Below, piece by piece: positions 20,376 through 31,539 of a stretch of 64,000 nucleotides of DNA. The first letter of the stretch is position 1. The number at the start of each line of letters is the position of its first letter. The stretch covers positions 12,334,471 to 12,398,470 of the forward strand of contig CM037878.1 in the NCBI GenBank assembly GCA_021292165.1, in the 5' to 3' direction. The translations under genes were made by a program, and so were the position numbers. Origin of the DNA: Shinisaurus crocodilurus (lineage: Eukaryota > Chordata > Lepidosauria > Squamata > Shinisauridae). Under the pieces are notes generated by a model. That model saw only the letters and a program-made list of their open reading frames with translations. It was not told the DNA's origin and did not search any database.

Positions 20376-20460
20376 CCTGGATTCCTGCATTGAGCAGGGG
20401 GTTGGACTCGATGGCCTTGTAGGCCCCTTCCAACACTACTTTTCTATGATTCTATGATTC
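18590..20460 (+). mobile_element. CR1 LINE, 5'-truncated copy 1
   Basis: The copy ends with the CR1 signature: ttgagcagggggttggactc, ccttccaac and repeats of the octamer attctatg at 20440-20460. It is about 97 per cent identical by eye to the copy at 56508-58340, so the family was recently active. The 5' limit is taken where similarity to CR1 coding sequence begins. Confidence 0.92.
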
Positions 20461-20700
20461 CACAGATTCCATTATACCAGCTTACTGGTATACAATATAG
20501 GAGTTGCATAGAAGTTAATGTCTGGTGACTGAAAGGACTGTAAGGATCATAGTGGTAAAATGTTGACAAATTAGGGCATGGTTGTATTTCAATGCAAAGA
20601 AGAAGAAAAATAATCCCAACAGCATGTGTTTAAACCCACATTACACAATTTAGAAATCGTTGTTCCATCAGCCAAACTCAGATAGAAAGGTGAAGATAGG

Positions 20701-21222
20701 TGTGAAGGATTGAGGCCTACACAGGCTTGAGTTAGGCTGAGGCCTGAAGGCCCACCCCCAAATATCTCCTGATGGGAGGGGGGATTCTTGAGTTTCATTT
20801 TCCCCCTAATGAAGTTAAGTTTCATTTCCCCAGTTTTAGGTAACGTGATTGTAGCCTTCTAGTTCTGTGGGAGTGGGAAAGTATATAAAGAGGTGTGGAA
20901 AAGCTGCAGGGAGAGGAGAGAGAAAGAGGAGAGAGAGAGAACAGAGAAGCTGCAGACACAGAGTGAGAGACTGAATATCACAGAAAACTGCAGAACAGCC
21001 AGAGCTAGGATGGAAAGGAGTCTCTACTAAGGCATACAGGTGAAAGCGTAGCTAGGTTAGAGAAAACTGCATTATTATTTCTTTTATTTCCATTATACAT
21101 GCTTTTTTAAATCTTACAGCTCTATTTGTGTAATTACTCTAAGTTAATGTGGATTTACCATACCAAATTTAGTAAAGCAAACTGTTATTGTTAACCTCAG
21201 ATTGTCTGGAGTGTCTTTCACA
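20701..21222 (+). mobile_element. Candidate LTR of a truncated retrotransposon
   Basis: 522 bp bounded by TGTGAAGG and CTTTCACA, which are inverted repeats of each other. A TATA-type sequence gtatataaagag lies at about 20880 and a purine-rich stretch follows. No target duplication or second copy is visible, so this rests on the ends and the TATA motif only. Confidence 0.33.
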
Positions 21223-22470
21223 ACACGCCTAAGGTCTAATCCCACGTTACTGGGAAGGAAAGGCAAAAGGCAGAGAGGTGGCATCCTGATTGCAGGAGGC
21301 TCTTAAAGAGGCAAAATATCTTTAAGGAGCTGATCAAGGTGTCCTGGTAAAGGTGGAACCTTGACAATAGGTATTCTGGGTCAAAACTTGTCAAGAATTA
21401 ATACTTGTGCTGCTCAATTTACAAATTCAGAATAAAGAATATCCATGCCTTCAAAAAATATTTTTGTGTTGTTGTTTTTAGGTGCTCTGTGTTCCTCAAG
21501 GGGCGCAGAACTGCCTGGCGAAGTTGAGTGTGTGTTTTTATCCCATAGTTTGAGTTAGGTAAGGACAGTTTTCTAGCACACAGATACAACAGGGTCACTT
21601 TGTACTTAAAACAGTGTCCCTGGATTTTTCATCCCAGGAAGTCATGTGATCCCTGTAGAACACCTTATTCACTCTGGGTAGGCTGAGGATTAACAGATCC
21701 TTGTCAGTTTTCACCTTCTGCTGCTTAATATCCAAAGGCAAGGTTACAGTTGCTAGGACAACCTCACAACAGCTGTGTGAGCCCATCTGCATAGGATTTA
21801 CTTTTAATTAAGGGAAAGCCCATAGAGCTGATCCATCGCCTGCCATAAAAGAAGTCATGTCCCTGTTCTGTCAGATAAGTACATACCATTCCAACTTTGG
21901 CCTCATTATGATGGGAAGATGGAAGATTGGCATCTTACTCCAACATAACCCATTGGGAGACAGGGGAATAAAATATTGGTATATGAGCTAGATTGGGAGT
22001 GATCATCCCATTCTAATTTGTTCATCTCCAGAGAGAGATGAATAGGCCTGTGTCCACTATAATAGTTTCCTCTGTGTATATGTCTTCAGTGGTTTTCTTT
22101 CATGGGAATTGTATGTCAGAATCATATTTTAACACTGCTGAATATTTCTGACCCTACTCTTCTCCCCATGTATTTCTTCTCCCATTTAAAAAATATAATA
22201 ATTTTATTTGGTCATTTATCCTAGGAGTGGGAAGACTTCAGGCTTGTAGGATCTTTTGCTAGTATCCCAATGTCCACTAATCAGAGCCAGGTGCAAATTA
22301 GGGGGAGGAACACAACAGAACAGAGTCAATTACCTACTACACCCCATGAACTATACAGTACACTGTGTATACAATTATAAGCCTACATCTGAGTTGCTAT
22401 AGGTCAGGTTCCTACACAAAACTCTTAAAGTGGCTAGCAGAGCTGCACAAAGATCTGGTCAAGGATTATG
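21223..22470. other. No feature recognised
   Basis: AT-rich sequence without a convincing exon or repeat. An AATAAA occurs near 21431. Confidence 0.5.
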
Positions 22471-22699
22471 TATTTATTCATTTTTAATGTTACATTTATA
22501 TCCCACCATTCCTCCAAGGAGCCCAAGGTGGCATACATGATCCTCCTCTCCATTTTATCCTCACAACAACCCAGTGAGGTAGGTCAGGCTGAGAGTCAGT
22601 GACTGGCTCAAAGTCACCCAGTGAGCTTCTTGGCAGAGTGGGGACTAGAACCCAGGTCTCACCAGTCCCAGTCCAACATTCTAACCACTATGCCACAGT
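22471..22699 (-). mobile_element. Sauria-type SINE, diverged
   Basis: Antisense full-length copy: tail tttattcattt, then cctcacaacaacccagtgagg, caaagtcacccagtgagctt and the tRNA-like head at 22670-22699. It is older than most other copies in the window, judging by the number of substitutions. Confidence 0.82.
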
Positions 22700-22753
22700 G
22701 ATGACCAATTAATACTCCCATTGTACTAATCACTTAGTGATTAGACTGGTTAT

Positions 22754-23278
22754 TGTTAGGTTTTGCATAGTGGGCAGAACGAAGATTGTCACCTGACCTG
22801 GAGGATGTCTCTTGAGGTGAAGTACACAAGGTCGTCAGTCACCAGACAGAGTCTCAAGGTTTAGGACTCAGCAGCCTTGGGACAGATTTGGGGTAAACAT
22901 GTTGTGATAAATAGGTTATATGACTGGTGAGTAATATCCTATTTATAGGTACAGGGTCTAGGGGTATAAAGACTGACACACTTGTTGACAACCTCGTCTT
23001 GACTTCTCTTCCTGGCTCTCTGGTCTTGTTCTGGACTTCTACTTCAGGTCAGTCACTTCACTTCATCTCAACCTTACCACTGGGATCTTGGATTTGTATC
23101 TGAAATGATGTAGTGAGTAAGAGATGCATTGCTTGCCTTAATCCCATGTAATTGGGTCTTACAAATAAACTCTTTAATCTTTATTAACTGCTGTTATCTC
23201 CTCCTTCCGTCTGCGTGACTGGGACTGAGGGTCACTGGCTAGGTAAGCTTTTGAACCCGGGTCAGTCCAGCTCTCACA
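22754..23278 (+). repeat. 5' LTR of the copia element
   Basis: Begins TGTTAGGTTTTGC and ends CAGCTCTCACA. It contains a TATA-type ggtataaag near 22964 and an AATAAA at about 23164, so promoter and polyadenylation signals are both present. Confidence 0.93.
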
Positions 23279-23280
23279 TC

Positions 23281-23297
23281 AGGTTATGGGCCCAGCC
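23281..23297 (+). promoter_or_regulatory. Copia primer-binding site (initiator tRNA-Met anticodon arm)
   Basis: Directly after the LTR the sequence reads AGGTTATGGGCCCAGCC. GGTTATGGGCCCA is the complement of the anticodon stem-loop of initiator tRNA-Met. Use of an internal tRNA-Met site rather than the tRNA 3' end is known for Drosophila copia. This supports the Ty1/copia class independently of protein similarity. Confidence 0.85.
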
Positions 23298-26120
23298 CAG
23301 ATCACCCAGAGATAAGCCTGATGGTTATCTCAGATGGTGCAGATAAGCCCAGGGACGCAGGAAAAACAGCAGTTATGGAGTTAAAAGATTGTTTACAAAT
23401 GTAAGATGGTTTGGAATGTAAACAACCGGGAAGGCAATGTTGCTAGAGCTGGATGCTGATAACAGCGGCTTGGAATGCAGCACAACTGAAGAATGCAGGA
23501 ACAGAGAGACGAAGGATTTTTCGTTTTGGAAGCAGCTGGAACGGAGGTGCCAGGCTTGGCAGATCTGAGGCTACTGAAAAGTGAACAACGCTGGACACGA
23601 GGATTTCGTTTTCCACAGCTTGTTGGAGTGATTGTCAAGGAGCTGTATCGGGCAAGGAAATATCTCCAGGAGGCTCTGTGTCTACTCATCAAGGCTACAG
23701 CAGGAGGATCATATTTCTTTTACAGTTTGCTTCTTCGTTCAGCAGTGGATCAGCTATCTCTTGCATTGTGTCAACAAGTGGCTTGGATTACAAATAACGT
23801 GGATTACGTCTGACGTGGGTAAAGCGTCTGGAGCATGTGTCGCAGCAAAGTCACGTGACTGGAATGTATCTTGGGAAACTTGATACTACACGGAAGGCTG
23901 TATCAAACCAGCGGAGGCGTGGTTTTAAAAGAGCAGGGGAGAAACAGCGCGGCAGTTTTGAACAGAGAAAGCTGTGCTTCAAATGGGATGCTGTTCTTCA
24001 TGTTCTTCATTTTCTTCATGTGGGATCACAGAAGAAGGGGCTTGAAATCAGCAGGGGTGCTGCTGATGGGAAAAACTTTGTTTTAACCCAGGACATAACA
24101 AAATGGACATTATTTTGGTTGTGAACAGAAACTGTGGCTTGAAACGAAGCTTTCTGTGTTGGACATAAATAAGCAGAAAGAGGACTATGCAAATGGTCAG
24201 GAGTTTAACAGTCATGTTTTTGGAACTGTATTTCTGGAAAGTTTGAATAACTTGGAATCAAGAAAGTGTAATATATGCTCTGGAAATGTCAGGAAATGTA
24301 CTGAATGTATATGAATGCTGACTTGAGTGTATTGAGAATTTCTCTGTAGCAAAATGTGAAATACTGAATAAATAGTAAGTATGTTTATATGGCAAAGCTA
24401 AGATGGATTATTTCTTTTATACTGTGATGATGTAATAAAGAAATGGAAAGTTGTACTGATGCAACTATAAAAAGGTTAAATGCTTATATGTATGACATGT
24501 ACATGCATGCATATCACTTGATGTTGGTCATTTAGATTCACAGGCAGTGAAAGAAAATGCAAGATGTTGTGGGGAAAGCATTTGGAAATTGTAATTTTCA
24601 CATGAAAGGTAATTTTATGCACATAAACAAGGGATGCTAGCTTCAACAGGTAAACTGGAAGGCAAGCTGAAAAACCAGTTCATTTCATTTTAAATTTGTT
24701 CTTGGTGATCTTGTGGGTACTCTGATGGTTTTTAGAGGAGAGGCATGTTATTTCATGATGTTAATTGATCAATACACTAAGTACAGGTTGTGTACATGTT
24801 AGATAGAAAGCTGGAGTATTGAACAGAGTCAAGGTGTTTTGTGCTTGGGTGGGAAACAAGCATATTACCCATGCATGTTACCTATTTCTTTTGAGTTATG
24901 GGGGAAGTTCAATTCAGTGCATTTTGATGCATTTCTAACAGGATGTGGTATTGAACACATGGATTGTGTGGAAGAGTAAACAAACACTCAGAAGAGGTGA
25001 TGCTAATTTGGCTAATGAGGTTTGGGTAGAAACTCTTAAATGTTTTGATTATGTACATGGTAGAAGTTTTAGTTCTCTGTGTTGAACTGTACACCTTATA
25101 GAAAGTAGTGTAGAAAGAAGAATCTTCTGGAGAAACATTTCAGGATCTAGATCTGATATGTAGGTAGGTACATACACCTCAAAGTTGGAAGAAATCTGTA
25201 AGGGAAGATTACATGAGATTTTTCTAGAATATGAGAATATTGTGTTTCACATGAATAACACTTAGATAGTGAGATTATCTAGAAGTGTTGAGTATAATGC
25301 TGAACGAAAAGGTAAGATTTTTCAAAATTAATTCTGTTAATGCAAGGGATGCATCAAGGCTCAGAGTCAGAATAGAAAAGCATTTGCTGAAAGACAGTCA
25401 GGTAAATTTGACAACTCTGATACACATTTGGTTTAGAGGAGGCTAAACAAATGATTGTTCATCATTGGTGCAAATTTATTGGAACAGAAACCTGATAACT
25501 GATGAGATACTGATGAGAACTGATGGAACAGGTGAGTCAAACAACCTGTGAGATATCAGGATGAATTTGCAGGAAAAACCATTTGAAACTCAAAATTTCA
25601 AAGAGGAGAAAAATTGACTGTTAAGGAAGCTAAACCATAGCTTCAGGCTGTGCAAGCTGAGTTGAATTCTTTGGATAAAGAACAAAACATGGAAGCTGGG
25701 AACAAACAGCAGTCCGTGGAACTCATTGTTACCAGATAGATTTTTTAGGTGAAAACTAACCAGATTGGAAATAGGTTGTCAAAATAGCAAGATTGGTTGC
25801 TTGTGATTTTGCTAAGTAAAAAGGGCTGGATAATCATGAGAAGAGTGCAACAACAATTTGCTTTGGAAACAGTTAGACTGATGTTTAAGAATGTGGAGAG
25901 ATGTATGAATATTTCACAGTTAGAAACACTGGAACATAAGCATTTTAAATGAGAGGAAGTCTTTGGAAAACTGTCTGAGAACTTTCTGAGAATTTTCTGT
26001 AGGAAAAGCTAGAAATCAGCTGGAGGCTGGAATTCTGTTTTTAACTCAAACATTGCTGGATTGAGATTTGCACAGAGAGGCAGATCAATGTTTGTTTGTT
26101 AAACAGGAGGAACAGGGACA
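23298..26120 (+). other. Copia interior without recognisable gag or integrase
   Basis: Short open frames (for example 23493-23813) do not resemble gag. Numerous stops occur in all frames, and I find no zinc knuckle, protease or integrase HHCC pattern. This part is either deeply decayed or was never coding. Confidence 0.5.
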
Positions 26121-26124
26121 TAGA

Positions 26125-26620
26125 CTGTATGTACTTTGTTAGATGGATGATCTATTGTTTTTTCTGGACAGATAAAAGCAATATGATGTAATTGATCCAG
26201 GGTTTGGAATTTCATTTTGAATTGAAACTGCTTGGTGGTGGTCAACTGTTTATTTGTAAATAGAGGTTGAGGGAAAGAAAACCAAGAGGGCAGTATCTTA
26301 CTGCAACAAACCAGAGAAATATCATGGATGTGATTGAGAATTTGGAGATAGTTAACTCAGTGAGAGATTCCAAATAATTGAGGATTTTCAAGCACATGCT
26401 GATGGAAAAGCAGTTTGAATGCTACACAGAAGCATTGGGCTGTTGAGCTTCACTGTGAAAGCAACAAGGCCAGATATTGCTGTCAGTGTGATAGGCAGGC
26501 TGTTAGACCAACAGGACATGCTTGGAGAGCTCTGAAAAAGGAGTTGTGTGTTATCTGAAGGGAACATCATACTTCAGACTATATTACAACTCAGAGCACA
26601 GGTGGCTTACAGATTCACAG
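26125..26620 (+). pseudogene. Copia reverse transcriptase / RNase H remnant
   Basis: Around 26130-26160 the translation gives LYVLC, a stop, then MDDLLFF, which corresponds to the YVDD box region. At about 26461-26490 an RPDIAVSV block matches the conserved RPDI motif after the palm. At 26540-26590 a frame gives YFRLYYNS, matching the LKGT..LYY block of copia elements, with the frame broken in between. Stops every few tens of codons exclude a protein. Confidence 0.65.
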
Positions 26621-27147
26621 AAATGCCAGTTGTGGTTGTGATAGTAAGAACAACAAGAATACACCTGAGGTTTGTTATGTTTATAACCATACTTTGATTG
26701 ATTTTGTAAGAAATAATTATCTAGAAGTTAGAGTTCAACTGAAGCTGAACTGAATGCATTGTATTATGTATTGTACTATTATGTTATTGTAAAGCTAGAA
26801 TAGTTATTGCATTTGTTTAAATAGTTTAAATTGTTAAAAATGTTTAAATGATGCTGAGATTGATGTGAAAAACCTATTACAGTTTTTTCAGGAAACCAAG
26901 GCAGGATTGCTATGCTGCAGGCAGATAGCAATACACAACGTTTTGGGTCTGCAAATAAAACTGTGTCATCATGAGGGATACATCAGAAATGATTTGATGG
27001 TGGTTCAAATTTCTGGCAGGTAAAGTTATCCCTGCAAAGTTTTTTTTCAAAGTCCATAGATGAAAGAACAGCATCAGGGTCAACAAAACTGTTGCTGTTG
27101 TATGAGGTAAATACCACGTTCTGCGACAAATGCAAAGAGCAGGGGGA

Positions 27148-27672
27148 TGTTAGGTTTTGCATAGTGGGCAGAACGAAGATTGTCACCTGACCTGGAGGAT
27201 GTCTCTTGAGGTGAAGTACACAAGGTCGTCAGTCACCAGACAGAGTCTCAAGGTTTATGACTCAGCAGCCTTGGGACAGATTTGGGGTAAACATGTTGTG
27301 ATAAATAGGTTATATGACTGGTGAGTAATATCCTATTTATAGGTACAGGGTCTAGGGGTATAAAGACTGACACACTTGTTGACAACCTCGTCTTGACTTC
27401 TCTTCCTGGCTCTCTGGTCTTGTTCTGGACTTCTACTTCAGGTCAGTCACTTCACTTCATCTCAGCCTTACCACTGGGCTCTTGGATTTGTATCTGCAAT
27501 GATGTAGTGAGTAAGAGATGCATTGCTTGCCTTAATCCCATGTAATTGGGTCTTACAAATAAACTCTTTAATCTTTATTAACTTCTGTTATCTCCTCCTT
27601 CCGTCTACGTGACTGGGACTGAGGGTCACTGGCTAGGTAAGCTTTTGAACCCGGGTCAGTCCAGCTCTCACA
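27148..27672 (+). repeat. 3' LTR of the copia element
   Basis: 525 bp, six substitutions from the left LTR (for example tttaggactc versus tttatgactc) and no length change. Confidence 0.93.
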
Positions 27673-27726
27673 GTTATGGCAGATATTTTTTAAATCATAA
27701 TTTGAGAAAAGAGACAAAAACATATA

Positions 27727-28305
27727 TGTGGAGAGAAAGCCTGACAGGGCACACACTTTGCCCCACATTCCATGCATAATCTGTGCCCAGGGCAGGGGAG
27801 CTCAGTTCAGACACACATTTACATCCAGATGGTTTTTCCCAAAGCACCCTCAATGGGTTGCCAAGTACCCTCAATCACCCTTCCTGAGCACCTCTGATGG
27901 GCCATGGGCAAGGTGGCTGCCCAAACCTCCACACCTCCTCCTGCCTGACCAGACCGGTCCGTCCTGTCAGTAGAGGGAGGGGTCGGGGGATCAAGAGGGG
28001 GGCAGGTGAGGGGGTGAAAAGAAGCAACTCAGACTCCGTGAGGTTGTTGGAAGCAAGGTGCTGGGAAGCACAGAGCAGGTCGTCGGCTCAGGCCAGCCTG
28101 GACACTCAACCCCCAAGCAGACCACCTGGGTACTTTGCTGTAAGTCCATTACAGTTACTAGTATTAGAATAGCGTAGATTCTTCGATGTTAGCTGAGGAT
28201 AGCTTAGGTTCTTTGTTGTTTTATAGTTCTGCCTGTGTGTAACAAGCTTCACTTTCCCTTTGTCAATTTCACTCCCTTATCTTCCCTTTTCAATTTGTAT
28301 GTTCC
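27727..28305 (+). mobile_element. Truncated copy of the LTR-like repeat at 17708
   Basis: Starts TGTGGAGAGAAAGCCTGACAG, like 17708. It keeps the landmarks aagtaccctcaatcaccct, cccccaagcagaccacctgg and the spaced gttctt/tagttctg blocks. It stops at about 28305, where L2-like sequence begins. Confidence 0.65.
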
Positions 28306-28557
28306 TTGAGTTGAGATAGACTGGACCGGAGCCGTATAGGGTTTTGAAGGTCAAAACCAATACCTTGAATTCAGCTTGGCAAGCAACTGGTAGCCAGTGC
28401 AGCTCCTTGAGCACTGGTGAGATGTGATCCCGCCGGCGGCTGCCTTTAACCAGGCGAGCCACTGCGTTCTGTACCAGCTGTAGCTTCCGAACCGGTCTTC
28501 AAGGGTAACCCCACGTAGAGCGCATTACAATAGTCTAGGCGAGAAAAATCCCCTGTG
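28306..28557 (-). mobile_element. L2-like LINE fragment
   Basis: Antisense of the same region as 54683-54915: gactggaccggagccgta, aactggtagccagtgcag and taaccccacgtagagcg. Read on the minus strand it encodes part of the HWLPV..EFKVL block of the L2/CR1 C-terminal domain. Confidence 0.8.
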
Positions 28558-28581
28558 GTCAGTCTTGAGAATTGGATAAAC

Positions 28582-28735
28582 CATCTTTCCTCAACCGGGT
28601 GCCCTGCAGATGTGTTGGGCTGCAACTGTCATTTCTCATCAACAAGGGAGTTGCGGTGACCCGTGGTCATGCTGGCTGGGAATGATGGGAGTTGCGGTCC
28701 AACACATCTGGAGGTCAGCAGGTTGGGAAAGGCTG
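28582..28735. mobile_element. hAT-type MITE, diverged palindrome
   Basis: Arms built around ccctgcagatgtgttgggct and the matching ggtccaacacatctggagg. The flanks GGATAAAC (28574-28581) and GGATAAAT (28736-28743) are a 7-of-8 target duplication. Confidence 0.75.
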
Positions 28736-28743
28736 GGATAAAT

Positions 28744-30390
28744 AATACAAGCGCCTTCAGTCCGGTGGAGGGCACGCTAAATGGGATGGTTACAGTTCTG
28801 GAACTGCCCTAATCACATAGAACAAGAATATGTGTATGGTTCTAAATTTTAACAGCAAAAGAGGTGCACTTCCACTTACCTTTCCACTTACCTCCTTGTA
28901 GTCTCTCTCTCCCCATGAGCTTTCCTTTTGATCGGTGTTTTCAATATCAGAAACCGGGCAGGGAGAAAAATGCCTAGGAAGAAGGAGTATTAGGAGACGT
29001 AAACCATGGGTGGGGGGAGGGTTCTTCACTCCTTACCCAGATATCCCTTTTGCTGGCAACATTGAACCCCACCTTCCTCTTTCTACATTTTGGGGCAGTT
29101 CTGTGTTTAAACACATGGAACTCCTGCTACATCATGCCTAGTTTGGCCCTCTGCTGTTGCTTCAAGATCAACATGGCTTGCTGCCAAACTCCTGCATTAC
29201 CCACCTATACACTGATGAACAAAGATATTTAAAAAATACAGAAGTGCATCTTTAGCTGCTGGGGGGCAGGGGGAGTGGGTGGGCAGGAACTTACCACCTG
29301 CTGACCTGTTACTTTGCAACATGTGGCCACACAAGTCCTCCTCCTGGCTCTGAGATGAGAAAATTCTTGCTGACTATGGCAGAAGGTGCAGCTTTTCTTT
29401 TTGGCCACATCCCTGAAGAATATGCATTTAGTCTGTGCATGCAGCCCAGCAGCACCCACAGCAATCTCATTAAGAGTAGTACGCATTAGCCAACCAATTG
29501 TTCTTGATATACTGCAGGACTCTGCTGCATCTGCTGTAAGGGTGTGGCACACTGAAGCACTGCGCAGATGTTTCTTCTTCCATGCTTTAAAGATGCAGTT
29601 AAGACCCTACAGAAAATATAGTGTAGCACTTTGCTTCCCTGGATATGAAGTATTATGCACAGACTATTTCTCCCTTCTCTGGATATTAATGTCAATGCAA
29701 AGTATTAAATATTATTGTATTTCTGCTGCAATAAGCATTCATGAAATCTTCACTACTGCACCATACTAACCAATTGGTCACCGAATACTGTAATGCAGTG
29801 TATTTCACCCACAGTTCGGGTTGTCATGCAGCAACCCAGAGATTTCTATTAAATTTGGCACTGAGTAGGAAAATGTGGTGGTCATGGTTTCTTCTGCCCC
29901 GCCCTTTCATTCTGCCCAGTCCTCTGCTCCTAGTCCTTTCATTCATTCTCCCTGTCTGCTACACTTGGGAATCCTGTTGGTTACAGCAAGCGATGAAGGG
30001 GGTGGATGGAAGAATTGGGGTGGGGGAGCATGTAGGAGGAACTATCGCTGTTCCATCACAGGAAATGAGGAAACTCTGGGTTTCAATATACCCTAATATT
30101 AGTATGAACTCCTTTTGGAGATCTTTATCCTACTTTATTATTATTATTATTATTAAATTAACATCTGGCCTTACAACTCACAGCTGACAGGATCTGCCAA
30201 CCCCACAAAGTTTAATTTTAAAATAAACTTATATTCCACTAAAAACGACTGGGGCCTTTTCAAACCATTGCTTATTGTACAGTAAATATACAGTCATTAC
30301 ACAAGCTGGAATGAGACATGATGGCCATTGTGTGGCTACTACTAAACACGATAGCGCCATATCTCTGCCTCTTCTTTACCCTGATAAGCA
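28744..30390. other. No feature recognised
   Basis: Mixed-composition sequence with a short (TTA)n run near 30137-30154. No exon or repeat is recognised with confidence. Confidence 0.5.
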
Positions 30391-30394
30391 GTTG

Positions 30395-30506
30395 CATATA
30401 CATCCATATGTCCCTGTCGGGAAAAAAAAACACATTGCCCTGTCAAAACCCGGTTTAAAAAGGACCCTGAGTTTTGACAGCCAGCTAGCTGTCAAAACTC
30501 CTTTTT
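30395..30506. repeat. Hairpin-rich repeat copy 1
   Basis: Contains catatgtccctgtcgggaaa, a middle part, and a perfect 12-bp hairpin gagttttgacag/ctgtcaaaactc at about 30469-30500. The same order of blocks recurs at 33893-34085. Confidence 0.55.
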
Positions 30507-30509
30507 AGA

Positions 30510-31244
30510 TGCAGTGACCAGAACTGTACACAGTATTCTAAATGTGGTCACACCATAGATTTGTATAAGAGGAATATGAAATTGGCAGTTTTATTTTCAA
30601 TTCCTTTCTTAATTATGCCTAACATGGAATTTGTCTTGTTCACAGCAGCTGCACACTGGGTCAATATTTTCATCAAGCTGTCTACCACAACCCCAAGATC
30701 TCTTTCCTGTTCAGTCACCGCTAGCTCAGATCCCAACTTGAAGTTGGGATTTTTTGCCCCAGCAGGCATCACTTTGCACTTGATTACATTGAATCACATT
30801 TGCCATTTTGATGCCCATTCTCCCAGCCTGGAGAGATCCTTTTGGAGCTCCTCACAATCCCTTTTTGTTTTTATTTATTTATTTATTATATTTATACCCC
30901 GCCTTCTTTCCTGCAAGGAACCCAAGGCGGCTTACATAATCCTCCTCCTCCTCTCCATTTTATCCTCACAACAACCCTCTGAGGTAGGTTAGGCTGAGAG
31001 TCAGTGACTGGCCCAAAGTCACCCAGTGAGTTTCATGGCCGAGCGGGGACTAGAACCCGGATCTCCCGAGTCGCAGTCCAACAGTCTCACCACTACGCCA
31101 CACTGGCTCTCTTAACCACCCTAAATAATTTGGTGTTGTCAGCAAACATGGCCACTTCACTGCTCACACTTAATTCTAGATCATATATGAATAAGTTGAA
31201 AAGCATTGGTCCCAATATAGATCCCTGTGGAGTCGGGCAATACC
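30510..31244 (-). mobile_element. CR1/L3-like LINE fragment split by a SINE
   Basis: The minus strand encodes CR1-type blocks such as EQERDLGVVVDS and FLLYKSMV, the region after the reverse transcriptase palm. The SINE at 30869-31111 splits it. Sequence on the far side (tggtgttgtcagcaaacatgg, ccctgtgga) continues the palm region toward the FADD/PxG blocks. It is related to 46366-47085 and more diverged than the young CR1 copies. Confidence 0.78.
30869..31111 (-). mobile_element. Sauria-type SINE
   Basis: Full-length antisense copy from a tttatttattta tail to ccacactggctctc, with few changes from the window consensus. It is nested in the CR1-like fragment. Confidence 0.9.
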
Positions 31245-31248
31245 TTTA

Positions 31249-31475
31249 CCAGTGTGGCGTAGTGGTGAGAGTGCTGGACTGGGACTCAGGGAGATCCGGG
31301 TTCTAATCCCGCTCGGCCATGAAACTCACTGGGTGACTTTGGGCCAGTCACTGACTCTCAGCCTAACCTACCTCACAGGGTTGTTGTGAGGATAAAATGG
31401 AGAGGAGGAGGAGGATTATGTAAGCCGCCTTGGGTTCCTTGCAGGAAAGAAGGCGGGGTATAAATATAATAAATA
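31249..31475 (+). mobile_element. Sauria-type SINE with AT-rich tail
   Basis: Sense copy from ccagtgtggcgtagtgg to ggcggggtataaatataat. It is followed by an A/T-only simple sequence to about 31535 (taaatataatataaaat type), probably an expanded tail. Confidence 0.9.
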
Positions 31476-31539
31476 TAAATATAATATAAAATATAATATA
31501 ATATTATATATATATAAATATAATATATAATATAACCAA

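Larger units (their letters stand above)
22754..27672 (+). mobile_element. Ty1/copia LTR retrotransposon, coding region dead
   Basis: A complete element: two 525-bp LTRs (22754-23278 and 27148-27672), a 5-bp target duplication GTTAT (22749-22753 and 27673-27677), a primer site directly after the left LTR and a purine tract (aaagagcaggggga) directly before the right LTR. The LTRs differ at six positions (about 1.1 per cent). The 3.9-kb interior has no frame longer than about 106 codons. Copia reverse transcriptase and RNase H traces remain near its 3' end. Copia elements are uncommon in amniotes. The young LTRs with a ruined interior suggest mobilisation in trans. Confidence 0.88.

Noticed and set aside
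23493..23813. Copia gag
   Set aside because: The 106-codon frame lacks a zinc knuckle and any gag-like pattern that I recognise.
31476..31535. AT-only stretch as an origin or matrix attachment site
   Set aside because: It directly continues the A/T tail of a SINE and is best explained as an expanded tail.
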